A DNA stretch of 64,000 nucleotides from Bacillus sp. EAC (GCF_002156875.1 NZ_NCSY01000009.1:1-64000), one strand, 5' to 3'; shown: positions 38,749-47,942, numbered from the stretch's first letter. Notes: a model not told the origin generated them from the sequence alone. Numbers and translations: made by a program.

Positions 38749-40569
38749 TTAAACAGAAGCTTTTCGTTCAAATTGCTTATTATATAAATCTCTGTAAAGT
38801 CCATTTTCTATAAGCAGTTGTTCGTGTTCACCTTCTTCTACAATTTGCCCATTTTGTAGGACAATGATATGATCAGCTGCCATTATCGTTGAAAGACGAT
38901 GAGCAATGACTATACTTGTTTTGTTTTTCAATAAAACTTGAATAGCGCTTTGAATATAGTACTCTGACACCGTATCTAAAGAAGAAGTGGCTTCATCTAA
39001 AATAATGATAGCTGGGTCTTTTAAGAGCACTCTTGCAATCGATATCCTTTGTTTTTCTCCTCCAGAAAGCTTAATGCCACGATTCCCTACAACAGTATCG
39101 TATCCTTCTGGTAATTTCATAATAAAATCATGGATATAAGCTGCTTTACATGCTTCTATAATTTCTTGATCTGTCGCTTCGTTTTTAGCATAAAGTAAAT
39201 TCTCTTTAATAGTACCGTTAAATAAATAACTATCTTGGGTTACTAACCCAATTTGAGACCTTAAAGATTCAAGTGTAAAATCGCGAATATCAATACCACC
39301 AATTTTAATCGTACCTGAATTTAAATCGTAAAGTCGTGGAATAAGATTTGTAATTGTTGTTTTACCTGCACCACTTGGCCCTACGAGAGCGGTCATCGTT
39401 CCGGAAGATGCAAGGAAAGAGACGTTGTGTAAGGCAGATTTATCTGCTTGATATGAAAATGAGACGTCCTTAAATTCAATATCCAGATTTGAATTGTTCA
39501 TTTTACATGCATTTACTGGGTCAACAATCACTTGATCCATATCGAAGTATTCAAAGATGCGATCAAATAATGCGATTGAACTTTTTATATTTACATATAA
39601 ATTTGTTAATTGACCAACGGGACCATAAAGTCGATTAAGTAATGCAACAAATCCAATAATTGCTCCAACCGTAATTTCTCCTTGAATGAATAGATAGCCA
39701 CCATATAAATAGATAAGCATTGGTCCAATACTAGTAAATGTAGTTAGTATCATCATGAACCATCGTCCAGCCATGGATTCTTTAATTTGTAGACTTGTAG
39801 ATTCTGCATTAATTGTTTTAAAGCTAGTAAATTCCTTTTCTTCTCTTGTAAAAAGCTTCATGAGTAAATAACCACTGATACTAAGTGTTTCTTGAATAAT
39901 ATTATTTTGTTCAGACATTTTTTCTTGGGTCTGCTTTGATATATTCCATCGTACGTTACCCATTTTCCTTGTAGGGAAAATAAATAAAGGAACAATAATT
40001 AGTCCAAGAATTCCAAGCTTCCAATTAAAAACTAGAAGTGTAACAGCTGTTGAAACAAGTACAAAGAAGTTGCTAGCAAAGTTTACAATTGTACTACTGA
40101 ATACACCTTGAACACCTGAAATATCACTAGTCATTCTTGTAATTACTTCACCTTGTTTTACGCTTGAAAAAAATTGTAGTGGCATTCGTTGTAAATGTTT
40201 GTACATTTGATTTTTCATATCGAAAACAATGTTTTGTGATATATACGAATTTAAATAATTTTGCCAAACGCCAAGTAAACCCGAAATTACTGTTGTACTT
40301 AGAGAGGCTACAACTAGCATTATTAATAAGTTCAAATCTTTGTTTGGAAGTGCCTTATCAACAATTTGTTGGATGATGATTGGGGGCAATATTCCTAACA
40401 ACGAAGTGAATAATAAAATAAACATGACAAATAATGTTTGTTTCCAATATGGAATAAAATATTTTGAAATTCTTTTAAGCAATGCTTTAGAAATATTAGG
40501 CTTTTGAGTATTCTCATCGAATCTCATTCTGCCAAACCCATGGCCACCCATTCCAGGACCACCTACCAT
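38749..40569 (-). CDS. ABC exporter, fused membrane and ATPase half-transporter
   Basis: The 606 residues have a Gly/Met-rich N-terminal tail, six membrane segments (about 30-320) and an ATPase domain with Walker A GPSGAGKTT, Q-loop LVTQDSYLFNGTI, signature LSGGEKQRISIARVLL, Walker B IIILDEATSSLD and H-loop IAHRLST. It is a type IV (MDR/lipid) exporter that works as a homo- or heterodimer. A MarR gene lies 65 bases upstream on the same strand, which points to drug or fatty-acid-like efflux under repressor control. Confidence 0.92.
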   Translation of the reverse strand: MVGGPGMGGHGFGRMRFDENTQKPNISKALLKRISKYFIPYWKQTLFVMFILLFTSLLGILPPIIIQQIVDKALPNKDLNLLIMLVVASLSTTVISGLLGVWQNYLNSYISQNIVFDMKNQMYKHLQRMPLQFFSSVKQGEVITRMTSDISGVQGVFSSTIVNFASNFFVLVSTAVTLLVFNWKLGILGLIIVPLFIFPTRKMGNVRWNISKQTQEKMSEQNNIIQETLSISGYLLMKLFTREEKEFTSFKTINAESTSLQIKESMAGRWFMMILTTFTSIGPMLIYLYGGYLFIQGEITVGAIIGFVALLNRLYGPVGQLTNLYVNIKSSIALFDRIFEYFDMDQVIVDPVNACKMNNSNLDIEFKDVSFSYQADKSALHNVSFLASSGTMTALVGPSGAGKTTITNLIPRLYDLNSGTIKIGGIDIRDFTLESLRSQIGLVTQDSYLFNGTIKENLLYAKNEATDQEIIEACKAAYIHDFIMKLPEGYDTVVGNRGIKLSGGEKQRISIARVLLKDPAIIILDEATSSLDTVSEYYIQSAIQVLLKNKTSIVIAHRLSTIMAADHIIVLQNGQIVEEGEHEQLLIENGLYRDLYNKQFERKASV

Positions 40570-40634
40570 AACTATTCAACCTCACTTTATAGAAAAAATT
40601 TTTTTCGATTTAATTTGCAGTATTTTAGAAAATT

Positions 40635-41066
40635 TTATAATTTATTTACGATTCGACTGTGCATTTGTAAAAGCATATCAATTTCTTCTTCAGTAAATTG
40701 ATTAAGTGATATCCCTAGAGCCTTATAAGAAGACGATTCCTCTCGATAGCGTTGGTAAATTTCCTCACCATTTGTTGTTAAATACAATTTTGTCTCTCTA
40801 CGGTCAATTTCAGAGACTTCTCTTTTGACGAGATCTTTATCAACAAGAGTGTCGATATGTAAACTCACTCTACTCTTATTAAAAAACAACTTTTCAGTAA
40901 GTTCTTTTTGCGAAATCCCAGGATTAATGCGTAATGTATTAAGGATGATTAATTGATGAACTGTGATACCTAAGTCGGTTGCGGACTGGTATGTTAATCT
41001 TTTCAATTGCTTAGCGACTGAAAAAAAAGAGTTGTAAACTTCAATTGATTTTTGTAAATCCGCCAT
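40635..41066 (-). CDS. MarR family transcriptional regulator
   Basis: The 143 residues form a winged helix protein: QLIILNTLRINPGISQKELTEKLFFNKSRVSLHIDTLVDKDLV and the wing EVSEIDRRETKLYLT. It precedes the ABC exporter in what looks like a two-gene operon. Two operator-like palindromes lie just upstream (41087-41119), which suggests autorepression relieved by a small ligand. The ribosome site AAAGGAGAA supports the ATG at 41066. Confidence 0.92.
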   Translation of the reverse strand: MADLQKSIEVYNSFFSVAKQLKRLTYQSATDLGITVHQLIILNTLRINPGISQKELTEKLFFNKSRVSLHIDTLVDKDLVKREVSEIDRRETKLYLTTNGEEIYQRYREESSSYKALGISLNQFTEEEIDMLLQMHSRIVNKL

Positions 41067-41086
41067 ATGACTAATTCTCCTTTATT

Positions 41087-41119
41087 AGTTTACAATGTAA
41101 ACTGTTTACTATGTGAACT
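41087..41119. promoter_or_regulatory. Tandem MarR operator-like palindromes
   Basis: agtttacaatgtaaact (41087-41103) is a perfect 17-base palindrome; gtttactatgtgaac right after it is an imperfect version of the same half site (GTTTAC). They lie 20-55 bases upstream of the marR start, where the promoter must be. Confidence 0.7.
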
Positions 41120-41302
41120 AATTTTATACCTGTTTTCGTCTTTTGTAAAATAGTACTAATCGAATGTACAAACAATTTCAAAAAGACTCAGATTTTAACC
41201 CATTAAAGACCTCTTTACTTAATACTTGGTGGTTACTTTGGTCAAAAATTAATAAAGTATGAACAATGAATGAACCGTTTCTATCGCTTGTAGGAAGTAA
41301 AG

Positions 41303-41340
41303 AAAAAACTGAAGAGAAATTCTCTTCAGTTTTTTCTTTT
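41303..41340 (-). terminator. Terminator of the thioesterase gene
   Basis: aaaaactgaagagaa pairs with ttctcttcagttttt; on the minus strand it follows the thioesterase stop within 30 bases and has a T-rich tail. Confidence 0.85.
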
Positions 41341-41366
41341 TCCAATATAAATCGATTAAATATCAT

Positions 41367-41891
41367 TTACTCTTCATTTTGCCTTAATGTTAAAGGCTTT
41401 GTTGAAATAATATTCTCTATATTTTTACTTATTAACTTATTATTTTTTCTATTTTCTAATCTAGCTTTTGCTATTTCTGCCAATTCTCTCTCCTCATCCG
41501 TTTCAAGAATAATAGAAGGAACAGAAACAGTTTTATCGTTCATCATTCCAACAAATGTTAAGAATGAAGTAGCAGCAACACGTCGATCTCCAGTAATTAA
41601 ATTTTCTGCGATGGCTTTTACAAATATGACCATCGATGATCTTCCTGTTAATACAATAAATGACTCATATGAGATACAGTCTTCTTCAGTAACTGGATGT
41701 AAAAAGTCTACATGGTCAATAGAGGCTGTTACACATTTTAAACGTGCGTGTCTTGAAGCGGTAATTGATGCAGTCATATCCATATCGGCAAGGATTTTGC
41801 CACCAAATAATGTTCGATGATTATTTAAATCCGTTGGAAAAACGCGAATGGTTAATGTTGATCGTGATTCATGGCAGTATTTTGAACTCAT
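41367..41891 (-). CDS. Acyl-CoA thioesterase, hotdog fold
   Basis: A 174-residue hotdog protein of the YkhA/BACH type that hydrolyses acyl-CoA. Family features are FPTDLNNHRTLFGGKILADMDMTASITASRHA, with the conserved asparagine, and TASIDHVDFLHPV. The C-terminal 30 residues are charged. The ribosome site AAAAGGTGTGA precedes the ATG. It is a single-gene unit. Confidence 0.92.
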   Translation of the reverse strand: MSSKYCHESRSTLTIRVFPTDLNNHRTLFGGKILADMDMTASITASRHARLKCVTASIDHVDFLHPVTEEDCISYESFIVLTGRSSMVIFVKAIAENLITGDRRVAATSFLTFVGMMNDKTVSVPSIILETDEERELAEIAKARLENRKNNKLISKNIENIISTKPLTLRQNEE

Positions 41892-42073
41892 TGTCTCACA
41901 CCTTTTTTTAGAATAATCCTATTTTTACCAATCTATTAGTTATTAAGCTTTTTTGCAAGGACTTATTAAAGAAATTCAATCAAATGGTTAATTCCTTTTG
42001 AAATTAGTTGAAAATTTTTTGGTTGGAAGAATGAAAATTTAGGAAAAGTAAGAACATAAGAATAGGTGATCTT

Positions 42074-43048
42074 ATGTTTAGAATTGGTTCAAGAGTAGTG
42101 AAAACATCTTTAGGGAGTGCTGTTGCAATTTTTATAGCACAAACAATTGGTTTGAATTTCTACGCTTCTGCAGGGATATTAACGATACTTTGTATTCAAC
42201 CTACAAAAAGGCGTTCAATTGAAACTGCTTTAAGAAGGTTTGCAGCATGCGTGTTAATCATACTTTTTTGCGTTGTTATTTTTCATTTAATAGGCTATAA
42301 CCCAGTTGGAATTGGCTTATTATTATTATTTTTTATTCCAAGTTTAGTTTATTTTAATCTACAAGAAGGGGTCATTTCGAGTGCAGTTATCATGCTCCAT
42401 TTATATAGTTTAGAAAAGATGACCTTTAAGATTATACTGAATGAAATCAGTATTATTTTAGTTGGAATTGGTATCGCTCTATTATGTAATCTTTACATGC
42501 CTAATTTAGAAGACCGAATAAAAACATATAAAGAAAAGATTGACGCGAAATTTTGTTATATTTTTGAGAAAATCTCTCATTTTTTAATCGTTCCAACAAA
42601 GAATTGTTATTTAGTAGAATATGATGAAACAGTTCAATTACTTGAGGAAGCAAAAAAAATAGCAAAGCTGGATATTGATAATCATTATGTTAAATCTTCG
42701 GATGACGAGGAATATGCTTATGTATTAATGAGAGAAAGACAGTTATTCGTTTTAAAAAGAGTGATTGAAACACTTAGTGTAATTAAGGTTAGTAATGGAC
42801 AATCAACTATTTTAGCAAATTTTTTTAAGGATTTATGTTATTCAGTTAATCCAAAAGTTAGTGGAGTGATTTCCCTTCATCAATTGGAAGAAATATACAA
42901 TATGTTTCGATCGATGCCATTACCCCAAACATCAGATGACTTTGAAACTAGAGCTGCAATCTTAACGATTATATATGAAATGGAAAGTTTTTTAGTCATG
43001 GAATCTAAATATAAAGAAAAATACTCTAATCGACTTAAAAAGGAGTAG
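42074..43048 (+). CDS. yqjA: Aromatic acid exporter / FUSC-like membrane protein (YqjA family)
   Basis: The 324 residues have four to five membrane segments in the first half (starting VKTSLGSAVAIFIAQTIGLNFYASAGILTILCIQPTK) and a soluble helical C-terminal half. The pattern fits the aromatic acid exporter (DUF939-type) family and the B. subtilis yqjA position after the art genes. The transported compound is unknown. The stop overlaps the ribosome site of the next gene, so the two are co-transcribed. Confidence 0.82.
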   Translation: MFRIGSRVVKTSLGSAVAIFIAQTIGLNFYASAGILTILCIQPTKRRSIETALRRFAACVLIILFCVVIFHLIGYNPVGIGLLLLFFIPSLVYFNLQEGVISSAVIMLHLYSLEKMTFKIILNEISIILVGIGIALLCNLYMPNLEDRIKTYKEKIDAKFCYIFEKISHFLIVPTKNCYLVEYDETVQLLEEAKKIAKLDIDNHYVKSSDDEEYAYVLMRERQLFVLKRVIETLSVIKVSNGQSTILANFFKDLCYSVNPKVSGVISLHQLEEIYNMFRSMPLPQTSDDFETRAAILTIIYEMESFLVMESKYKEKYSNRLKKE

Positions 43049-43054
43049 ATTTAT

Positions 43055-43561
43055 TTGCTAAAACTGGTAATCTCATTCTTCTTAGTAGTTAATCCATTAT
43101 GGCCATTAGGACAAAACCCAAGAGTTGGTGAGCCATTCATAATTATCAATAAAAAAATTAATCAGTTAGCTTTTATTGATGACGGGAAAATCCAAAAAAT
43201 TTCGAAAGTAGCTACTGGAAAAACATCTGATCTAACACCGGAAGGTACATTTAATGTGACATTAAAAGCGAAATTTCCATATTGGAAAAAAAAGAACATA
43301 CCTGGTGGAGATCCGAAAAATCCTTTAGGAAGTAGATGGATAGGTTTTGATGCTTTAAATACAGATGGATCAATATACGGGATTCATGGAAATAATAATC
43401 CTTCTTCAATAGGAAAATATATTTCAAATGGCTGTGTAAGAATGTATACAAATGATGTGAATGAACTTTATGATAAAACACCTTATGGAACAAAAGTGTA
43501 TATTACAACGACAACTAAAACATTTGAAGAACTTGCCCGTGAAAAAGGTGCAATTCGATAA
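43055..43561 (+). CDS. L,D-transpeptidase (YkuD domain)
   Basis: A 168-residue exported protein: an N-terminal signal segment (1-18) and a YkuD catalytic domain with HGNNNPSSIG (His111) and SNGCVRM (nucleophile Cys127). Such enzymes cross-link or modify peptidoglycan, or act in the spore coat or cortex. The start is TTG at 43055 with AAAAAGGAG ending inside the yqjA stop, so translation is linked to yqjA. A strong terminator follows at once. Confidence 0.9.
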   Translation: MLKLVISFFLVVNPLWPLGQNPRVGEPFIIINKKINQLAFIDDGKIQKISKVATGKTSDLTPEGTFNVTLKAKFPYWKKKNIPGGDPKNPLGSRWIGFDALNTDGSIYGIHGNNNPSSIGKYISNGCVRMYTNDVNELYDKTPYGTKVYITTTTKTFEELAREKGAIR

Positions 43562-43611
43562 AAAAGGTTTCATTATCAAGATTAACATGTCTTGATGATG
43601 AAACCTTTTTG
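43561..43611. terminator. Bidirectional terminator between the L,D-transpeptidase gene and prli42
   Basis: A stem of about 20 bp (43561-43581 with 43590-43610) has A's on one side and T's on the other. Confidence 0.9.
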
Positions 43612-43614
43612 TGA

Positions 43615-43707
43615 TTAAAGAAACGAAGAAATTCCAGCAAGTAATGTAGTTGCAAGCATCGAAACTAACATAATAATCACAACGAGTTTTTGTGTTTTTC
43701 TTCTCAT
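43615..43707 (-). CDS. prli42: Stressosome-associated protein Prli42
   Basis: This 30-codon gene reads MRRKTQKLVVIIMLVSM followed by LATTLLAGISSFL: a short basic cytoplasmic start and one membrane helix. This is the Prli42 pattern; in Listeria that miniprotein anchors the stressosome to the membrane. The ribosome site AAGGTGG lies 8 bases upstream of the ATG at 43707, and the shared terminator follows. Recognition is from the family pattern in memory. Confidence 0.8.
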   Translation of the reverse strand: MRRKTQKLVVIIMLVSMLATTLLAGISSFL

Positions 43708-43961
43708 CTGAAATTACCACCTTACAAATAAAATATATATTGAAAAAAATTAATTCTAAAAGTTATTCAATTCTTGTCCCATTTTAGCATAAGTATGATA
43801 GAAATGCATTTGAATTAAAGGAAAGGACAAGTAATGTTCACAATTGAAGATGATTTAACAATTTGTTTGAAAAATATAATCGAAAACATATATATAAAAC
43901 TGTAAAAACCAAAAGGATTCGGATTGATTATAAAAATTTTCTCAAAAAGGAGAGTCTTCGG

Positions 43962-45503
43962 ATGAATAAATACGATTCAATTTACGAGTTATATGAAAAA
44001 AAGTCTGAAGTTGAACAAGGTGGCGGATATGAACGAATAGCTAAACAGCATGAACGAGGAAAATATACAGCAAGAGAAAGAATCGATCTGCTGTTAGATC
44101 AAGATAGTTTCGTAGAACTTTACAGCTTTGTACAACATCGTTGTACTGATTTTGGAATGGATGAACAAAATGGTGCTTGTGACGGTGTTGTTACAGGTTA
44201 TGGAAAAATAGATGGGCGGAAGGTTTTCATATTTTCTCAAGATTTTACTGTTTTTGGTGGGGCATTAGGTGAAATGCACGCGAAAAAAATAAGTCAGTTA
44301 ATGGATATGGCAGTTCAATGTAAAGCACCGATAATTGGTTTAAACGATTCAGGTGGGGCACGAATTCAAGAAGGCGTTTTATCTTTAGATGGATATGGAC
44401 ATGTGTTTTATCGGAATACGATTTATTCAGGTGTAGTACCGCAAATATCTGTCATAATGGGTCCGTGTGCCGGGGGTGCTGTTTATTCTCCAGCAATTAC
44501 TGATTTTGTGATCATGGTAAATGAAAGCAGTCAAATGTTTATAACTGGTCCAAAAGTGATTGAAAGTGTTACTGGTGAAAAAATTTCTGCTGAAGATTTG
44601 GGCGGTGCGAAAGTACATAATGAGATTAGCGGGAATGCACATTTTCAAGCGGGAAACGAGGAAGAAGCTTTACGTTTAGTTAGAAATTTACTTAGCTATC
44701 TTCCCTCGCATTGGGAAGAAAAGGCACCAATATTTGAACAAAATGAAAAAGATATAGAGGATTTATTAGAGCTTATCCCTGATGATGGTAGTAGACCTTA
44801 TGATGTCAAAAAAATCGTAACAATGATCGTGGATAACGATACATTTTTAGAAGTGCAGAAAGACTTCGCGAAGAATCTGGTAGTAGGGTTTGCAAGGGTA
44901 AATGGAGAGGTGGTTGGATTAGTTTGTAATCAACCGAAAGTAATGGCAGGCGGACTTGATATTCATTCTGCAGACAAGGGAGCAAGATTTATTAGGTTTT
45001 GTGATAGTTTTAATATACCAATCATCACTTTCGTTGATGTAACGGGTTTTTTCCCTGGTGTAAAACAAGAGCATGGAGGCATAATAAGACATGGTGCTAA
45101 ACTTTTATATGCTTATTCAGAAGCGACCGTCCCAAAAATAACTGTTATTACTAGAAAAGCATTTGGTGGAGCTTATGTTGCTTTAAATAGTAAATCAATT
45201 GGAGCGGACTTAGTATTTGCATGGCCTAATGCAGAAATTGCTGTAATGGGTGCAGCTGGAGCGGTGAATATACTTTATGGAAAAGAAATCAGTCAAAGTA
45301 AAAACCCCGATAAATTAAGAGCTGAATGGATGAACCAATATAAAGAAAAGTTTTCCAATCCATATGTAGCTGCGAAATACGGATTAGTTGATGATGTAAT
45401 TGATCCTAGGCTAACTCGAATAAAGCTTATTCAATCATTAGAAGTATTAAAAACAAAAAATGAAAAGCGCCCAGCTAAAAAACATGGTAATATACCTTTG
45501 TAG
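43962..45503 (+). CDS. yqjD: Acyl-CoA carboxylase, carboxyltransferase (beta) subunit
   Basis: The 513 residues are a carboxyltransferase of the propionyl/methylmalonyl-CoA type, with two crotonase-like domains: an N-terminal one with LNDSGGARIQEGVLSL and IMGPCAGGAVYSPAITDF, and a C-terminal one with FVDVTGFFPGVKQEHGGIIRHGAKLLYAY and KAFGGAYVAL. The ATG at 43962 has AAAGGAG upstream; an open extension to 43863 has no support. In B. subtilis the epimerase-like yqjC precedes yqjD; here no such gene is present. Confidence 0.93.
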   Translation: MNKYDSIYELYEKKSEVEQGGGYERIAKQHERGKYTARERIDLLLDQDSFVELYSFVQHRCTDFGMDEQNGACDGVVTGYGKIDGRKVFIFSQDFTVFGGALGEMHAKKISQLMDMAVQCKAPIIGLNDSGGARIQEGVLSLDGYGHVFYRNTIYSGVVPQISVIMGPCAGGAVYSPAITDFVIMVNESSQMFITGPKVIESVTGEKISAEDLGGAKVHNEISGNAHFQAGNEEEALRLVRNLLSYLPSHWEEKAPIFEQNEKDIEDLLELIPDDGSRPYDVKKIVTMIVDNDTFLEVQKDFAKNLVVGFARVNGEVVGLVCNQPKVMAGGLDIHSADKGARFIRFCDSFNIPIITFVDVTGFFPGVKQEHGGIIRHGAKLLYAYSEATVPKITVITRKAFGGAYVALNSKSIGADLVFAWPNAEIAVMGAAGAVNILYGKEISQSKNPDKLRAEWMNQYKEKFSNPYVAAKYGLVDDVIDPRLTRIKLIQSLEVLKTKNEKRPAKKHGNIPL

Positions 45504-45541
45504 ACATTTTTTTACATATTCAAAACGGAGGCGTAACACAT

Positions 45542-46660
45542 ATGATTAATGAACAACGTTTAGTAGAAGAATTTTTAGAATTAGTACAAGTTGACTCTGA
45601 AACTAAGTTTGAAGCTGAAATTTCAAAAGTTTTAAAACAAAAATTAGAAGCTCTTGGTATGAATGTTTTTGAAGATGACACGATGGGTGTAACAGGTCAT
45701 GGAGCAGGTAATCTAATCGCTACTATTCCTGCAACAAAAGAAGGTGTTGATGGAATTTTCTTCTCTTGTCATATGGATACAGTAACTCCAGGTAAAGGAA
45801 TTAAACCTTCAATTGTTGATGGTAAAATCGTAACTGATGGTACAACTATTCTTGGAGCAGATGATAAGGCTGGTATTGCAGCTTTCTTAGAAGCTGTAAA
45901 AATAATTAAAGAACAAAATATTGAACATGGTGAAATTCAATTCATTATTTCAGTTGGTGAAGAATCTGGATTACATGGTGCAAAAGCAATGGATCCAAAA
46001 TTAATTACGACTAAATTTGGATATGCATTAGATAGTGATGAGGAAGTAGGAAACATTATTGTTGCTGCGCCAACTCAAGCTAAAGTCATTGCAACAATTT
46101 ATGGTAAAACTGCTCATGCTGGTGTTGCTCCTGAAAAAGGTGTATCAGCAATTACAATCGCTTCAAAGGCGATTGCTAGAATGCCACTAGGACGTATTGA
46201 TGAAGAAACTACTGCAAATATTGGTCGTTTTGAAGGTGGAAGTGCTACGAATATTGTTTGCGATAAAGTGAGCATCTTAGCTGAAGCACGTTCATTAATC
46301 GGAGAAAAAATGGAAGCACAAGTAGCAAAAATGAAAGCAGCATTTGAAGAAGCAGCTGCTGAAATGGGTGGACGTGCTGAAGTCGAAGTTCAAATTATGT
46401 ATCCAGGATTTAAATTCGGAGACGGAGACCACGTAGTAGAAGTAGCAAAACGCGCTGCAGAGAAAATCGGTCGTACTCCTGCATTACAACAAAGCGGTGG
46501 CGGATCTGATGCGAATGTATTCGCTGGTCACGGATTCCCAATCGTTAACTTAGCAATCGGTTATGAAGAAATTCATACAACAAACGAAAGCATGCCTATT
46601 AAAGAATTAGTAAAAACAGCTGAAATGGTTATTGCAATCGTAGAAGAAGTAGCTAAGTAA
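45542..46660 (+). CDS. yqjE: M20 family peptidase, tripeptidase T-like (YqjE)
   Basis: A 372-residue zinc aminopeptidase. Metal-binding and catalytic motifs are FFSCHMDTVTPG, LGADDKAGIAAFLEAV, SVGEESGLHGAKAM, and the C-terminal QQSGGGSDANVFAGHG. The central dimerisation domain starts near YGKTAHAGVAPEKG. It probably trims small peptides in the cytoplasm. The ribosome site is CGGAGGCG, and it follows yqjD by 38 bases, as in B. subtilis. Confidence 0.94.
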   Translation: MINEQRLVEEFLELVQVDSETKFEAEISKVLKQKLEALGMNVFEDDTMGVTGHGAGNLIATIPATKEGVDGIFFSCHMDTVTPGKGIKPSIVDGKIVTDGTTILGADDKAGIAAFLEAVKIIKEQNIEHGEIQFIISVGEESGLHGAKAMDPKLITTKFGYALDSDEEVGNIIVAAPTQAKVIATIYGKTAHAGVAPEKGVSAITIASKAIARMPLGRIDEETTANIGRFEGGSATNIVCDKVSILAEARSLIGEKMEAQVAKMKAAFEEAAAEMGGRAEVEVQIMYPGFKFGDGDHVVEVAKRAAEKIGRTPALQQSGGGSDANVFAGHGFPIVNLAIGYEEIHTTNESMPIKELVKTAEMVIAIVEEVAK

Positions 46661-46664
46661 TAGT

Positions 46665-46700
46665 AAAAAAGACGAAGTAATTACTTACTTCGTCTTTTTT
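46665..46700 (+). terminator. Terminator after yqjE
   Basis: A perfect 16-bp stem (46665-46680 with 46685-46700), with its own T-rich 3' arm. Confidence 0.9.
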
Positions 46701-46752
46701 ATGGGTAAATATGGTAAAATTTAGTCAAGATGATTATATAAAGGTGAACAAA

Positions 46753-47457
46753 ATGAATAAGGAAATAAACTATCTAAAAATTGAACCTACAAAAAGAACA
46801 AAGAAAGAAACGATCCTCATGTTTCATGGTTGGGGATCCTCTATTGATTCACAAGTTGCACTTGGAAAAGAACTATCAAACCTTGGATTTGCGATCGTGA
46901 TACCTGAAATCAAATACCATGACTCAAGAGGTGCTTTGAAAAATCATTTTGATAAAGTAGTATTACAAAAATATTTTTGGAAAACAATATTTGAAAGTAT
47001 TGATGAACAAAAAGAACTTTTATTTAACTTGAATTTAAAGAGTGAAGAAATCATTTTATTCGGAAGTTCAATGGGCGGTTTTATTGCGAGCGGCATGTTT
47101 TTTTCGAAGTTAGAATTCACTGGGTTAATTAATATTAATGGCTCAAGCTCCTTTATCGCAACTGAGTTAGACTTTAGAAAATTGGATAATAAAGAAATGA
47201 TGAATAAGGATCAATTACTTCAATTTAAACACTATGATCCGAAATATAAGGAATTATCGCCTACTCAAAAGATTCTATTTATGCATGGCGAAAATGACCA
47301 AACCATTCCGATTGTCGGTCAAAATGAATTTTTATCTCATTACAAAAATTTATTTAATGAAAATCAGTTAGATTTTTTTACATATAAAGACGTTAACCAC
47401 ACAATTACAGTTGAAATGAAAAAGGACTTGCTAATGTGGTTAGCCAAGAATTATTAA
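46753..47457 (+). CDS. Alpha/beta hydrolase, esterase-like
   Basis: The 234 residues show ILMFHGWGSSIDSQ (oxyanion region), the nucleophile elbow GSSMGG, and acid/base residues in MHGENDQTIP and KDVNHTI. It resembles cytoplasmic YitV-type esterases; the natural substrate is unknown. The ATG at 46753 follows AAAGGTG; an earlier ATG at 46711 overlaps a likely -10 (taaaat) and is not used. A small HhH-domain gene lies 38 bases downstream. Confidence 0.87.
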   Translation: MNKEINYLKIEPTKRTKKETILMFHGWGSSIDSQVALGKELSNLGFAIVIPEIKYHDSRGALKNHFDKVVLQKYFWKTIFESIDEQKELLFNLNLKSEEIILFGSSMGGFIASGMFFSKLEFTGLININGSSSFIATELDFRKLDNKEMMNKDQLLQFKHYDPKYKELSPTQKILFMHGENDQTIPIVGQNEFLSHYKNLFNENQLDFFTYKDVNHTITVEMKKDLLMWLAKNY

Positions 47458-47495
47458 AAAATCTGGGAAAAAAGATTTGAAGGGAGTATTTAAAA

Positions 47496-47717
47496 ATGGG
47501 AGATTCAAATAAAGTGCTAGAAAGTAATTTACCAGCGGGCCTATCACAGCCTGCAATAAGAGCTTTAACAGCTGCTGGATACTTACAATTGGAGCAGTTC
47601 ACTAAGTTAACTGAAGCAGAAGTCTTGAAGCTACACGGCATGGGGCAAAAAGGAATAGAAACAATACGTAAAGCATTAGCTGAAAAAGGACTTTCGTTTA
47701 AAGAGAAAGCTCTGTGA
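47496..47717 (+). CDS. Orphan RNA polymerase alpha-CTD-like helix-hairpin-helix protein
   Basis: The 73 residues consist almost entirely of an alpha-CTD-type fold: LPAGLSQPAIRALTAAGYLQLEQFTKL then the helix-hairpin-helix LTEAEVLKLHGMGQKGIETI and RKALAEKGL. In RNA polymerase this domain binds UP elements and activators; here it is free-standing with no polymerase part. It is probably a DNA-binding protein of unknown role. The ribosome site GAAGGGAG is good, and it may be co-transcribed with the hydrolase. Confidence 0.85.
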   Translation: MGDSNKVLESNLPAGLSQPAIRALTAAGYLQLEQFTKLTEAEVLKLHGMGQKGIETIRKALAEKGLSFKEKAL

Positions 47718-47749
47718 AATTCATATTAATATTTCGAAATAATATCGAG

Positions 47750-47866
47750 GTAGATTTGCGAGACTTCTTGCGGAAAAATGAACTAGCTAAGACATCACAC
47801 TGAGATACGATTAATGCTAATCCATAGTACGTCCGCGGAAATGGATAAGATTTTAGTAGAAATCAA
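47750..47866 (+). repeat. Degenerate dispersed repeat copy
   Basis: gcgagacttcttgcgg, then a scrambled centre, ccgcggaaatgg and gtagaaatcaata keep only fragments of the CTCCTGTGGGAG repeat. It appears to be an old, decaying copy some 250 bases from a full copy at 48116. Confidence 0.4.
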
Positions 47867-47901
47867 TAACCTTCACTATCAGAATCTATGGGAAATAAAA
47901 A

Positions 47902-47942
47902 AAAGAACCATCATATGTTTTTTAATTGGTTCTTTTTTTTTT
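47902..47942 (+). terminator. Terminator after the alpha-CTD-like gene
   Basis: aaagaacca (47902-47910) pairs with tggttcttt (47927-47935), followed by a long T run. Confidence 0.8.

Noticed and set aside
43834-43905. 23-codon frame before yqjD with a weak AAAGGA site
   Set aside because: Too short, no recognisable sequence; may be chance or a leader, not supportable.
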